Source: a bacterium
GTDB lineage: Bacteria; Bacillota; Clostridia; Christensenellales; Aristaeellaceae
Direction of reading: 5' to 3'
NCBI GenBank assembly: GCA_004563405.1
Contig: SFTH01000001.1
Span: 124,001 to 188,000 of the forward strand
DNA: 64,000 nucleotides
Below are positions 31,411 to 39,603 of the stretch, in pieces. The first letter of the stretch is position 1; each line of letters starts with the position of its first letter. The notes beneath the pieces are model-generated. The model was not told where the DNA came from. It was given only the letters and a program-made list of their open reading frames with translations, and did not search any database. The position numbers and the translations under genes were made by a program.

Positions 31411-32580
31411 TCAGTCCTCCGCGAGCGCTGCCTTCAGCGCGGCAATGCCCCGCTCCAGCTGGTCCATGGGGATGTTCAGCGGCGGCAGCAGGCGCACCTT
31501 CGCCTTGGCAGTGAGGGCCAGCGCGCCGCGCTCCATGCAGCGCAACACGACCTCCCGGGCGGGCCGCACCGGATCCACGCCCAGCATCAGGCCCAGGCCG
31601 GAGACGCTCTTCACGCCCGGCGCGCCGGTGAGCGCGTTCACGATGTAGTCCGAGCGCTCGCGCACGCCCGCAAGCAGCGCGTCGTCGATGCGGGAGAGGA
31701 TGCTCAGCGCACCCGCGCACACCGTCGGGTTTCCGCCGAAGGTGGAGCCGTGGGCGCCCGGGGTGAGGGTGTCCTGCACCCGCTCGCCCAGCAGGCACGC
31801 GCCGATGGGCAGTCCGCCGCCCAGGCCCTTGGCCGTGGTGACGATGTCCGGGCTCAGGCCGAAGCGCATGTAGGCGTAAAGCGCGCCGGAGCGGCCGTTG
31901 CCCGCCTGCACCTCGTCGATGACCAGCAGCATGTCCTTCTCCCGGCAGAGGGCCTCCACGCCCTTCAGGAAGTCCGCGGGAAGGGCCATCACGCCGCCCT
32001 CGCCCTGCACGACCTCCAGCATCACTGCGCAACAGGCGTTCTCCTCCGCCAGCGCGCGCACGCTGTCCAGATTTCCGGCCTCGGCGTACACGAAGCCCTC
32101 CGGGAAGGGTGCGAAGTTCGTGTGGAAGCTGTCCTGCCCGGTGGCGGCCAGGGTGGTGATGGTGCGGCCGTGGAAGCTGTTCTTCAGCGTGATGATGGTG
32201 GAGCAGTCTTCGCCGTGGTGGTCGTGGCCCCACTTCCGGGCGGTCTTGATGGCGCACTCGTTGGCCTCCGCGCCGGAATTTCCGAAGAAGACCTTTTTCA
32301 TGCCCGTGCGGGTGCAGAGCATTTCCGCGAGCTCCGCGCAGGGACCGGTGTAGTAGAGGTTGGAGGCGTGGGGCAGCGCGCCCAGCTGGGCCGTCACGGC
32401 GGCGATCCACGCGTCGTCCGCATAGCCGAAGGCGTTGACCGCGATGCCGCTGCCCAGATCGACGTATTCCCTGCCGTCCGCGTCCCAGGCCAGCGCGCCC
32501 TTGCCCCGCACCAGCTGCACCGGGAAGCGGGCATAGGTTCCAGCCACATAGGTTCTGTCCTTCTCAAAGATCGGATTCAT
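31411..32580 (-). CDS. argD: class III aminotransferase, ArgD family (acetylornithine/N-acetyl-diaminopimelate aminotransferase)
   Basis: The 389-residue PLP enzyme has all class III landmarks. GSGIAVNAFGY is near the start, FFGNSGAEANECAIKTAR binds the cofactor phosphate, and SFHGRTITTLAATG follows. LLVIDEVQAGNGRSG precedes the PLP Lys in TTAKGLGGGLP (about residue 240), with HGSTFGGNP downstream. GAGGTG precedes the ATG. ArgD enzymes also transaminate N-acetyl-2-amino-6-oxopimelate, the one step otherwise missing between dapH and the deacetylase here. No other arginine gene is near, so a role in lysine synthesis is a fair inference. Dual use is possible. Confidence 0.9.
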   Translation of the reverse strand: MNPIFEKDRTYVAGTYARFPVQLVRGKGALAWDADGREYVDLGSGIAVNAFGYADDAWIAAVTAQLGALPHASNLYYTGPCAELAEMLCTRTGMKKVFFGNSGAEANECAIKTARKWGHDHHGEDCSTIITLKNSFHGRTITTLAATGQDSFHTNFAPFPEGFVYAEAGNLDSVRALAEENACCAVMLEVVQGEGGVMALPADFLKGVEALCREKDMLLVIDEVQAGNGRSGALYAYMRFGLSPDIVTTAKGLGGGLPIGACLLGERVQDTLTPGAHGSTFGGNPTVCAGALSILSRIDDALLAGVRERSDYIVNALTGAPGVKSVSGLGLMLGVDPVRPAREVVLRCMERGALALTAKAKVRLLPPLNIPMDQLERGIAALKAALAED

Positions 32581-32773
32581 ACGTTCACCTCATTCACGTT
32601 GCTTCGTCCGCCCGTGCGCGGGACGCGCTTCTGGCCGCGAAGGGCCTCCCTCCGCGGCCGAAATGCATATTCATAAATTACGTTGTATTATATGCAGACT
32701 TGATAAAATGTCAAGGCGCTTTTCCCGCCTGCGGCAACAATTAACACGGGCCGCGACTCACATTTTCTCAGGA

Positions 32774-32803
32774 TTGACAGCAATTCCCCGGCTGTGATAC
32801 AAT
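32774..32803 (+). promoter_or_regulatory. sigma-A promoter of the holin-like gene
   Basis: TTGACA (32774-32779) and TACAAT (32798-32803), 18 apart, with TG at 32795-32796 as an extended -10. The leader is about 110 nt, with nothing recognised in it. Confidence 0.75.
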
Positions 32804-32920
32804 GAGTGCGCCTGAATAGAACAAATGTTCGACTATGTGCGCGGGCGCGCCGCCGCCGCCCGCCGCAGAGAGAACGGGGCGTTCGTGGAGGGCAAAATTG
32901 ACGGGAGAAGGGAGAAATTC

Positions 32921-33139
32921 ATGGAGGAAGGAATCGAAAAGCTTCTGGAGCTGGCCGTGGGCCAGGGAATCTGGGCGGTGCTCTATATCTACCTCTTTTT
33001 TCGCATGCTCAGCGAAAACAAGGCGCGGGAGGAGCGCTATCAGAGCATCATTGCGCAGCTGGGGGACGACATCGGCGACGGAATCGAGCGCATCCAGAAC
33101 ACACTGGACCGCATCACGAGCTGCGAGGAGCGCAAATAG
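32921..33139 (+). CDS. BhlA/UviB-like small holin family protein
   Basis: The 72-residue protein starts at the ATG at 32921, behind GGGAGAAGGGAG. One hydrophobic helix (residues about 12-29, VGQGIWAVLYIYLFFRML) is followed by a charged coiled-coil tail (SENKAREERYQSIIAQLGDD). This layout matches the BhlA/UviB bacteriocin-associated holin family. Such proteins permeabilise the membrane or assist export of murein hydrolases. No endolysin or other phage gene lies nearby, so it is an isolated holin-like gene. A longer in-frame start at 32825 gives an unlikely Arg-rich extension. Confidence 0.75.
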   Translation: MEEGIEKLLELAVGQGIWAVLYIYLFFRMLSENKAREERYQSIIAQLGDDIGDGIERIQNTLDRITSCEERK

Positions 33140-33381
33140 GCGCAGGTGGCGCAGCGTCAACTGTGGGCGGAAAGGACGTCGGGAGAGAGCGCCCCGGAAG
33201 GTTTTGTAGGCTGCGAGCCGGATTGGAGGAGGCAACATGTCGCTGGAGGCCCTGTGCGCTTGCTTTCGTGCTGTGGGGCAGGGCGCGTCCATTTCCGGGC
33301 CTGTTGCGCCCATGGTTGCGGGAGATCTGCACAGGCACGGGCGCTGCACGCCCTGGGTACATGGCTTCTGCCGGTGCGGGG
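33140..33381. other. gap with no supported gene
   Basis: Plus-strand open frames starting at 33163 and 33237 (the latter with GGAGGAGG ahead) run antisense into the two tRNA genes and look like no known protein. I see no endolysin here, although one might be expected beside a holin. Confidence 0.4.
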
Positions 33382-33423
33382 AGAAAAGAAAAAGTCCTTG
33401 GAGACGATCTGTCTTCAAGGACT
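33382..33423 (-). terminator. terminator of the tRNA transcript
   Basis: On the minus strand AGTCCTTG (33416-33423) pairs with CAAGGACT (33393-33400), then TTTTCTTTTC follows. Confidence 0.8.
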
Positions 33424-33427
33424 CTAT

Positions 33428-33502
33428 TGGCACCTCCATGGGGACTCGAACCCCAGTTTTCGCCGTGAGAGGGCGACGTCTTAACCGCTTGACCATGGAG
33501 GC
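33428..33502 (-). tRNA. tRNA-Glu (anticodon CTC)
   Basis: The cloverleaf is complete: acceptor GCCTCCA with TGGAGGT (one G-U), D arm GTC-loop-GAC, anticodon stem TCGCC/GGCGA around loop CTCTCAC, T arm TGGGG-TTCGAGT-CCCCA. Discriminator G and an encoded CCA end it. The loop gives anticodon CTC, reading GAG, a frequent codon in this GC-rich genome. Confidence 0.95.
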
Positions 33503-33507
33503 ATGTG

Positions 33508-33581
33508 TGGCTGCCGAACTAGGATTCGAACCTAGACAACATGAGTCAGAGTCATGGGTGCTACCATTACACAATTCGGCA
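33508..33581 (-). tRNA. tRNA-Gln (anticodon CTG)
   Basis: Acceptor TGCCGAA pairs fully with TTCGGCA. The anticodon stem CATGA/TCATG encloses CTCTGAC, giving anticodon CTG for codon CAG. The T arm is CTAGG-TTCGAAT-CCTAG, discriminator G, CCA encoded. It lies five bases upstream of tRNA-Glu in the same transcript. Confidence 0.95.
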
Positions 33582-33622
33582 ATCTGTCAACCGGGCACGA
33601 TCGCACCCGACCGACGCGTATT

Positions 33623-33651
33623 ATTATAGCGTTTTTCGCGCGCACTGTCAA
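33623..33651 (-). promoter_or_regulatory. sigma-A promoter of the tRNA operon
   Basis: On the minus strand, perfect TTGACA (plus-strand 33646-33651) and TATAAT (33623-33628) with a 17-base spacer. This is a strong stable-RNA type promoter. Confidence 0.9.
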
Positions 33652-33737
33652 TAGTCTCGCTCTGAAAATGTTTCATTTAACATATGTGGCAAACAAAGTA
33701 TATAAACATTAAATATTAGTAAATTATAGAGAACTAC

Positions 33738-33766
33738 TTGCAAGAAAGCGAAATTCGCGCTATGCT
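33738..33766 (+). promoter_or_regulatory. promoter of the HPr-like gene
   Basis: TTGCAA (33738-33743) and TATGCT (33761-33766), 17 apart, in an AT-rich stretch unlike the surrounding sequence. Confidence 0.6.
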
Positions 33767-33817
33767 TATATCGAAGAATATGTCCGTCAGGACATGCACT
33801 TAAAGGGGATCAGAATT

Positions 33818-34048
33818 ATGAAAGCTGTCAACATCAAGCTCAGTCTGGCGGAAAACGTCAAGTATTTCGTAAACATTGCGAACAAGTACCCTTACGACCT
33901 TGACCTGCGCGTTGGCCGTCATGTGGTTGACGGCAAGTCCATCCTGGGTATCTTCAGCCTGGATCTCTCCAAGCCGATCACCCTGGAGGTCTATTCCGAC
34001 CACTGCGACGATCTGATGGAGGAGCTCAAGCCGTTCATCATCGGCTGA
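33818..34048 (+). CDS. HPr-family protein lacking the phosphorylatable histidine
   Basis: The 76-residue protein aligns with HPr along its length, starting at the ATG at 33818 with AAAGGGGAT ahead. The region around the regulatory serine is well kept: GKSILGIFSL corresponds to the HPr LKSIMGVMSL segment, so a Ser46 equivalent is present. The active-site His15/Arg17 segment is replaced (AENVKYFV), so it cannot carry phosphate from enzyme I. This recalls Crh of Bacillus, which also lacks His15 and acts as a CcpA co-regulator. A similar regulatory role is possible but unproven. It is monocistronic. Confidence 0.8.
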   Translation: MKAVNIKLSLAENVKYFVNIANKYPYDLDLRVGRHVVDGKSILGIFSLDLSKPITLEVYSDHCDDLMEELKPFIIG

Positions 34049-34064
34049 TACCGAAGCAAGGGAG

Positions 34065-34100
34065 AGGAACCGGCGGCCTTCTGGCTGCCGGTTCCTTTGC
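34065..34100 (+). terminator. intrinsic terminator of the HPr-like gene
   Basis: A 14-bp stem (34065-34078 with 34083-34096, one G-U) with a TTCT loop, followed by TTGCATATT. Confidence 0.8.
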
Positions 34101-34128
34101 ATATTCTGACGTCCCCTGACGCGCGGAA

Positions 34129-34150
34129 GCGGCCGCATTTCTGCGGCCGC
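34129..34150 (-). terminator. hairpin downstream of htrA
   Basis: On the minus strand, a 9-bp GC stem with a GAAA tetraloop 19 bases after the htrA stop. The tail is only TTCC, so termination may be weak. Confidence 0.45.
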
Positions 34151-34168
34151 CCGTTCTGTCTTGCTGGA

Positions 34169-35482
34169 TCAGTTGTCCTCGGGGAGCTCCAGGGTGACGT
34201 TCACGTCCACGAAGTTGTAGCCGCCGCTGACGGCGATCTCGCCCGTGTAGTTGCTGCTGTCGCTCTGGCTGTTGTTGGAATCATCCTGGCCGTAGTTCGG
34301 GCCGTAGCCATAGCCGTAGTTGCGTCCGAAGTAGGAGCCGAAGATGTCGTTGTAGTAGTTATTGTTGTTGGTCACGGGGTACACGCTGTCGTAGCGCACC
34401 ACAGTCACCTTCACGCTGTCGCCCGCCTGATACTTGTCCAGCACGGCGGTCAGCTCGCGGAAGCTGGTCACGCGCTCGTCGTTGACGGCGTAGATGAAGT
34501 CATACTGCTTCAGACCGGCCTTCTCGGCGGCGCTGCCTGCGTTGACGCCGTAGATGCATACGCTGGCCGGCGGATAGTTGCCGGTGGGCTCGTTCGGGCC
34601 GTCGTAGTCCTTCACGGTGACGCCCATCTGCGGACGGATGACCTTGCCGTTTTCAATCAGCTGCATGGCGATGGGGTAGGCGGTGTCCACGGGGATGGCG
34701 AAACCCAGGCCCTCAAAGCTCACGGAGGAGTAGGCGCTGCCGGAGTACTTCAGGGTGTTGATGCCCACCAGCTCGCCCTTGTAGTTGAACAGGCCGCCGC
34801 CGCTGTTGCCGGAGTTGATGGCCGCGTCGTGCTGAATGTAGTCCACGCTGCGGGTGGTGTTGCTGCCGGAGACGTCGCTGCGCTCGAGGGCGGAGACCAC
34901 GCCCTGGGTCACGGTGTTGGCCAGAACCTCGCCGCCGGGATTGCCGATGGCGATCACGGTGCTGCCCACGATCAGATTTGTGGAGGTGCCGATGGTCGCG
35001 GGAACCAGCTGGTCGGCGTATGCGCTGTCCACCTGAAGGACGGCCAGATCCAGGGAGGAATCCGAGCCGGCGACCTTCGCGTTCACCTTTTCGCCGGAGG
35101 GCATCAGAATCTGGTAGCTGTCGCCGTTTTCAATGACGTGGTAGTTGGTCAGCACATAGCCGCCCTCCTTGATGACCACGCCGCTGCCCTGGGCGTACAT
35201 GGTTTCCTTCACTTCACCGTTGGAGCGGTTCCACTCCTGCTTGTTGGTGATGACGCCCACCACGGAATTGGCGTTCTTCTGGGAGACGTAGATTGCCGGG
35301 CTGGGATCCGACGCGGGTTCCGCGGCCAGCGTCTGCACTCCGGCCTCCGCGTAGGCCCTGGGACCGCTGGAGAGATACGCGCCCGCGTTGAAGCCGCACA
35401 GGGCGATCATGCAGGCCAGTGCCATGCTCGTCATCCAGAGAAGCGGACGGCGGGATGCGTGCTTTCTGTTCGTGTTTTTCAT
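34169..35482 (-). CDS. HtrA/DegP-like membrane-anchored serine protease
   Basis: The 437-residue protein starts at the ATG at 35480-35482, with GGAG nine bases ahead. A transmembrane anchor lies near residues 14-32. The trypsin-like triad is His115 (LTNYHVIENG), Asp145 (SSLDLAVLQ) and Ser227 (AAINSGNSGGGLF). One PDZ domain follows (about residues 290-385, with PASVCIYGVNAGSAAEKAGL). The C-terminal tail is rich in Asn, Tyr, Gly and Ser (NNNYYNDIFGSYFGRNYGYG), longer than in typical HtrA. It should degrade or chaperone misfolded proteins outside the membrane. It is a single gene with a strong promoter. Confidence 0.92.
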   Translation of the reverse strand: MKNTNRKHASRRPLLWMTSMALACMIALCGFNAGAYLSSGPRAYAEAGVQTLAAEPASDPSPAIYVSQKNANSVVGVITNKQEWNRSNGEVKETMYAQGSGVVIKEGGYVLTNYHVIENGDSYQILMPSGEKVNAKVAGSDSSLDLAVLQVDSAYADQLVPATIGTSTNLIVGSTVIAIGNPGGEVLANTVTQGVVSALERSDVSGSNTTRSVDYIQHDAAINSGNSGGGLFNYKGELVGINTLKYSGSAYSSVSFEGLGFAIPVDTAYPIAMQLIENGKVIRPQMGVTVKDYDGPNEPTGNYPPASVCIYGVNAGSAAEKAGLKQYDFIYAVNDERVTSFRELTAVLDKYQAGDSVKVTVVRYDSVYPVTNNNNYYNDIFGSYFGRNYGYGYGPNYGQDDSNNSQSDSSNYTGEIAVSGGYNFVDVNVTLELPEDN

Positions 35483-35555
35483 ATTCACAATCTCCTTTGC
35501 GATGGAATGGAATGTATGGGGCGTTCCAGGGAAGTTCCTTCCTTTGAACGCTTGT

Positions 35556-35584
35556 ATTATAAATCCGTGGTCAGGGAAAGTCAA
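35556..35584 (-). promoter_or_regulatory. sigma-A promoter of htrA
   Basis: On the minus strand, TTGACT (plus-strand 35579-35584) and TATAAT (35556-35561), 17 apart. The stretch from here to 35806 shows only a GC hairpin at 35761-35780, with no gene. Confidence 0.85.
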
Positions 35585-35806
35585 TGAACAAACATGCTGG
35601 AATTTATGAACGAACTGTAACTCTTTTTCCAGTCACATTTTCCGCCTTCCGGACAGCGCGCAGGCGGCGCGTCCGCTTCCGGTTGCCGCCCGGAAAACGC
35701 CGCTTGAATCCCGGGCAACCGGCCTCTTCGCGTTGAAAATGGGGCCTTGCAACGCATTGAGGCGGCGCATCCGCGCCGCCCTTGCCCGACGTCCTGCACG
35801 CCGGCG

Positions 35807-36031
35807 TCAGTTGTGCGCGTGGGCGCCGTCGGTCTCCGCGCCGCCGCGCTCCCGGAACAGGAGCGAGATGCACCACAGGCCCGCCACGCCCACGATGGTG
35901 TAGACGATGCGGCTGATCACCGCGCCCTGGCCGCCACAGATGTAGGCCACCAGGTCAAACTGAAACAGTCCCACCAGCAGCCAGTTGATGGCGCCGATGA
36001 TGGTCAAAACCAGCGAAGTGCGATCCAACAT
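35807..36031 (-). CDS. DUF378 small membrane protein
   Basis: The 74-residue protein has the DUF378 (YuzA-like) pattern: TIIGAINWLLVGLFQFDLVA forms the first membrane helix and RIVYTIVGVAGLWCISLLF the second. A His- and Glu-rich tail ends it. AAAGGAGG precedes the ATG. The function of the family is unknown; it is widespread in spore-forming Firmicutes. It lies back to back with spoIIE. I see no strong sigma-A promoter upstream, which leaves room for a sporulation sigma factor. Confidence 0.85.
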   Translation of the reverse strand: MLDRTSLVLTIIGAINWLLVGLFQFDLVAYICGGQGAVISRIVYTIVGVAGLWCISLLFRERGGAETDGAHAHN

Positions 36032-36185
36032 ATCGTTTCCTCCTTTTTCCTGCGGTCGGTCCGCATGGTGAAATCATTGTTGCCCAAAATTCGGAAACTA
36101 TGCAGGTGCGGGCGGCAATTTGTTCTTGCATCTGTTCCCGCAACATAGATAATTCCACTTGAAGATGCGGGGGAGGTTGTACGGT

Positions 36186-38501
36186 ATGTTGCGTGCGCTT
36201 CAATGGGAGAGGGGCGCGGCCGCGGCGGAGCGGCTTCGCACCCTCGCGCGGCGGTCTCTGCGCCCCGCGGCGATGGCCGCAGCGATGTTTTTGCTCATGC
36301 GCGCCGAGCTCATGCTGCGCGCGTCGCCCATGGCGGCGGCGCTGCTTGCGGCGGGACTCGCGGCGGGGGAGAATCCCGCAGCGATGGTGGCGGGCTGCCT
36401 GCTGGGCATGCTGCGCCTGCCGCTGCGGGAATCGGCGGTGCTGCCCGCAGTGAGTTGCGCGGCGGTGATGGGGGCGGCGCTGCTCCTTCCGCTGCTGCCG
36501 TTTCAGCGGCGCTGGGATAAGGAGACGCGCGTCTCCCTGACGGCGGGACTGGCGGTGCTGCTGCCCGCGCTGATCTGCGGGGGCGGCGCGCCGCTGCCCT
36601 CGCTTCAGGGCTTCGCCTGTGCGGCGCTGGCCGCCGCGTCGTCCCCCTTCCTGCTCGCGGCGCTCGACCTGCGGCCGGGGCGCGCGCGACTGATGCCCCA
36701 GGAGCGGGTGGGTGCACTGCTGCTGGCGGGCGCCTGCCTCGCGGGGGCGTACTGCGAGCTTCCGCCGCTGGCGGAGGCGCTGGCCGCGCTGGCGGTGCTC
36801 GCATTTTCCGGCGCGGGCGCGGCTGTGGGCGTGCTGGCGGGTCTCGCGCTGGCCGCGGGCGGCGCGAACCTGTTGAAGCTGGCCTCCCTGTCCCTGTGCG
36901 CCCTGATGGCGGGGTTGAAGCTCTTTGCGTACCGCTGGCAGCGGGCCCTGGCGCTCTGCGCCGCCGCCGCGCTGGTTCAATGGATTGCGGGCGCGGCGGC
37001 GCTGGGGGCGCAGTGGGCGCTCTGCGCCGCGGCGGTCTATCTGCTGCTGCCGGAATCGCTGCTGCGCCGCGCGGAGGCCTTCGCAGGGCCGCCCCGGGAG
37101 GAGGATTGCAGCGCGGAGCGCGTGGCCCGGGAGGTGACCGCCGAGACCCGGCGCAGGCTGCGCGCCCTGGGCGACGTGTTCGAGGAGATGGCTGACGCCA
37201 GCGCCGCGCCCACGGACGTGCCCGACGAGCAGGCGCTGATCTGTGAGATGCGCAACCGCCTGTGCGCGGGCTGCGGCGGCTACGAAGACTGCTGGACGGG
37301 CGGGGAAAACCGGGGCGCGCGCCTGCTGTGCCGGCTGATCGGGGAGGCCCTCGACCGGGTGGACGCGCCGCCGGGCATGCGGGTGCTCTTTTCCGACGGC
37401 GAAATTCCGCCGGACGTGCTGCGGGCCTGCCGTCGGGGCCGGATGATCCCGGACCGCCTGGGGCTGCTGATGCGGGACTTCGCCGAAAAGCGCCGCGCGG
37501 AGATCAAGCGCTGCGCCACGGGGCAGATGATGTCGGCGCAGTTCATGCAGGCCCGGGAGATCCTCTACAATCTTGCGGAGCGTCAGGGCGCGCCGGTGGC
37601 CTATCGCAGCGCGCGGCTGGATGCGCTGCGGGCTGCGCTGGAGGCCGGAGGAATCGACGGCTGTGCGGTGTTCGCCTGCGGCGCGGAGGAGGCGGAGATC
37701 CGGCTCTCCCGGCCCGGGCGGCCATGGACCCGGGACGAAGCGCGCCGGGCGGGCGCGGCTCTGGCGCGGGTGCTCGGCGGACGCTTCGGGCTTCAGCTCC
37801 GGGGCGATACGCTGTGCTTTATCCAGCAGCCTCGGTTCCGGGTGGAGACCGGCGCGAGCTGCCAGAGCGGCGTGGCGGGCGAGGTCTGCGGCGACAGCCA
37901 TCTGGTGCGCACGCTGGGCAGCGCCCGCCAGGCGCTGATGCTCTCCGACGGCATGGGGCTGGGCGCGGCGGCGGCGGACGAGAGCCGGGAGACGCTGCGG
38001 CTGCTCTGGCGCTTCCTGGAGGCGGGCGTCTCGCTGCCGCTGGCGCTGGAGACGGTGAACCGGCAGATGCTGGCGCGCAGCGGGGAGGACATGTTCGCCA
38101 CGGTGGACCTGTGCGTGATCAACCTGAACACCGGCGTGGCGGAGTTTACGAAGCTGGCCGCCTGCCGCACGCTGATTCTGCGGGGGCAGGAGCTGATGTG
38201 CATTGAGGGCGGTCGCCTGCCCCTGGGCATACTTGAGGGCGTACAGAGCGCGGTGAGCCGGGTGCGCCTGCGCCCCGGAGATCTGCTGGTCATGGGCTCC
38301 GACGGCGTGATGGAGGCGGGCGACGCGCTGATGATCGAGCGCCTGGCGCGAGCCGGTGCGCAGAAGCCCCCGGCGCAGCTGGCCGGGGAGCTGGTGCGTG
38401 AGGCCGGACTGCGCCGCGCCGAGGGCCGCCGTGACGACCTGACCTGCATCTGCGCCCGCCTGTGCGACGCAAAGTGCACCCGAAGCGCCGCGCGGGGATG
38501 A
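36186..38501 (+). CDS. spoIIE: stage II sporulation protein E, serine phosphatase
   Basis: The 771-residue protein starts at the ATG at 36186 with GGAGGT eight bases ahead; TTG 36159 and ATG 36165 are poorer. Residues about 30-290 hold roughly ten membrane segments, very rich in Ala and Leu. A cytoplasmic linker contains Cys-rich RNRLCAGCGGYEDCW. The C-terminal PP2C phosphatase follows, with SDGMGLGAAAADES, GSDGVMEAGD and RRDDLTCICARL as the metal-binding motifs. SpoIIE dephosphorylates SpoIIAA to activate sigma-F in the forespore and also helps asymmetric division. Its presence argues that the organism makes endospores. Confidence 0.93.
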   Translation: MLRALQWERGAAAAERLRTLARRSLRPAAMAAAMFLLMRAELMLRASPMAAALLAAGLAAGENPAAMVAGCLLGMLRLPLRESAVLPAVSCAAVMGAALLLPLLPFQRRWDKETRVSLTAGLAVLLPALICGGGAPLPSLQGFACAALAAASSPFLLAALDLRPGRARLMPQERVGALLLAGACLAGAYCELPPLAEALAALAVLAFSGAGAAVGVLAGLALAAGGANLLKLASLSLCALMAGLKLFAYRWQRALALCAAAALVQWIAGAAALGAQWALCAAAVYLLLPESLLRRAEAFAGPPREEDCSAERVAREVTAETRRRLRALGDVFEEMADASAAPTDVPDEQALICEMRNRLCAGCGGYEDCWTGGENRGARLLCRLIGEALDRVDAPPGMRVLFSDGEIPPDVLRACRRGRMIPDRLGLLMRDFAEKRRAEIKRCATGQMMSAQFMQAREILYNLAERQGAPVAYRSARLDALRAALEAGGIDGCAVFACGAEEAEIRLSRPGRPWTRDEARRAGAALARVLGGRFGLQLRGDTLCFIQQPRFRVETGASCQSGVAGEVCGDSHLVRTLGSARQALMLSDGMGLGAAAADESRETLRLLWRFLEAGVSLPLALETVNRQMLARSGEDMFATVDLCVINLNTGVAEFTKLAACRTLILRGQELMCIEGGRLPLGILEGVQSAVSRVRLRPGDLLVMGSDGVMEAGDALMIERLARAGAQKPPAQLAGELVREAGLRRAEGRRDDLTCICARLCDAKCTRSAARG

Positions 38502-38632
38502 TTTCGGCCCGCACTCTATTTTGAGCGGCCTGCCACCCTGAAAGCCGGGCGGGACAAGGGTTGCCCCTGCGACCGGGGCTGGCTCCCGGCCGCGAAAGCA
38601 TGCGCGCAGGCCGCGGACAAGGATCGCAAACG

Positions 38633-38674
38633 CAAAAATGCCAGCCGATTCGGGAGAAAGGGCTGGCATTTTGC
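38633..38674. terminator. terminator between spoIIE and the aldolase gene
   Basis: A 12-bp stem (38635-38646 with 38661-38672) flanked by A and T runs works in either direction between the convergent genes. The flanking 38502-38632 and 38675-38840 hold no gene I can support. Confidence 0.8.
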
Positions 38675-38840
38675 TTGCGTCAACTGCGACTGTTCCCGGC
38701 AAAGTTCTGAATGTGTGTTGCGCCGGATGTGCGGAGACGACGGAACCCGGCGCGGGCAGGGCAAGCGCCGCTTCGTCCGGCAGAGGACTTCCGATGCGGT
38801 CGGTGTTCATGTCCGGCACCGTTGCACCGGTTGCGGGGCG

Positions 38841-39602
38841 CTAGAGTGACTTCAGCTCCTCCATGGTTTCAGTGAAGCCGCGGCAGTAGAACTGCAAATC
38901 GCTGGCCGTCCAGAGCACATTTGCACCCATTTCGCGATAGTGCTTTGCATCTGCGGCATCGTTACAGAAAATGCCGCAGGATTTGTTGTAGCGGGCGGCA
39001 ATTTCAAACACTTGCCGGACCGCGCGATCCATCACTGCGCTCTTTGTGTCGAGGGGCGTGCCGAGCATCACGGACATGTCGTTGGGACCGATGATCACCG
39101 CGCCGATATGCGTTCCATGGCGTTCGAGTATGGCGGGCAGATTGTCGATGCCCTTCTGGGACTCAATCTGAATCATGATCATGCGGCTCTTCTGGAAATG
39201 ATCAAAGCTCTCACCCGCACGGAACTGGCCGTAACCGCCAACGCCCTTGCGGCCCACGGGGCTGAAACAGACTGCGTCCATCACGGTGTGCATCTGCTCC
39301 AGTGTCTCCACCCGGGGAATCATTACGCCGTCTGCGCCCATGTCAATGGCCTTCGCAATCAGGTGGTACTGGCTGTCCTGCACGCGCAGGAAGCCCGGAA
39401 TTCCCAGCAGACGGCAGGTCTGCAGCATTGGGATCACATTTTGTGTGTCAAAGCAACCGTGCTCCGCATCCATCAGTACAAAATCCAGATCGTCGCGCTT
39501 CATTTTTTCAATCAGGATTGTGTCCGGCAGCATGATCATCGTGGTGCCGACGACCTTTTCGCGCCGGTTCAGCTTTTCAATCAGGGCTTCGCAGCGATCC
39601 AT
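38841..39602 (-). CDS. HpcH/HpaI-type 2-oxo acid aldolase
   Basis: The 253-residue class II aldolase has DAEHGCFDT (catalytic His), MGADGVMIPRVETLEQ, the metal Glu in MIQIESQKGIDN, and the metal Asp in IGPNDMSVM. The family cleaves 4-hydroxy-2-oxo acids, such as 2-keto-3-deoxy sugar acids, to pyruvate and an aldehyde. GGAGGAGAAATG precedes the ATG, which lies one base after the stop of the epimerase-like gene. It ends a five-gene operon of a TRAP importer and two enzymes, so it probably performs the last cleavage of an imported sugar acid. Confidence 0.87.
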   Translation of the reverse strand: MDRCEALIEKLNRREKVVGTTMIMLPDTILIEKMKRDDLDFVLMDAEHGCFDTQNVIPMLQTCRLLGIPGFLRVQDSQYHLIAKAIDMGADGVMIPRVETLEQMHTVMDAVCFSPVGRKGVGGYGQFRAGESFDHFQKSRMIMIQIESQKGIDNLPAILERHGTHIGAVIIGPNDMSVMLGTPLDTKSAVMDRAVRQVFEIAARYNKSCGIFCNDAADAKHYREMGANVLWTASDLQFYCRGFTETMEELKSL

Positions 39603-39603
39603 A

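Noticed and set aside
33163..33629. Plus-strand open frames at 33163 and 33237, the latter with a GGAGGAGG site
   Set aside because: They run antisense through the tRNA-Glu gene, and the 33237 frame also through tRNA-Gln; they encode no recognisable protein.
38638..38844. A 68-codon plus-strand frame between spoIIE and the aldolase gene
   Set aside because: It starts inside the terminator hairpin, has no ribosome binding site and matches no family.
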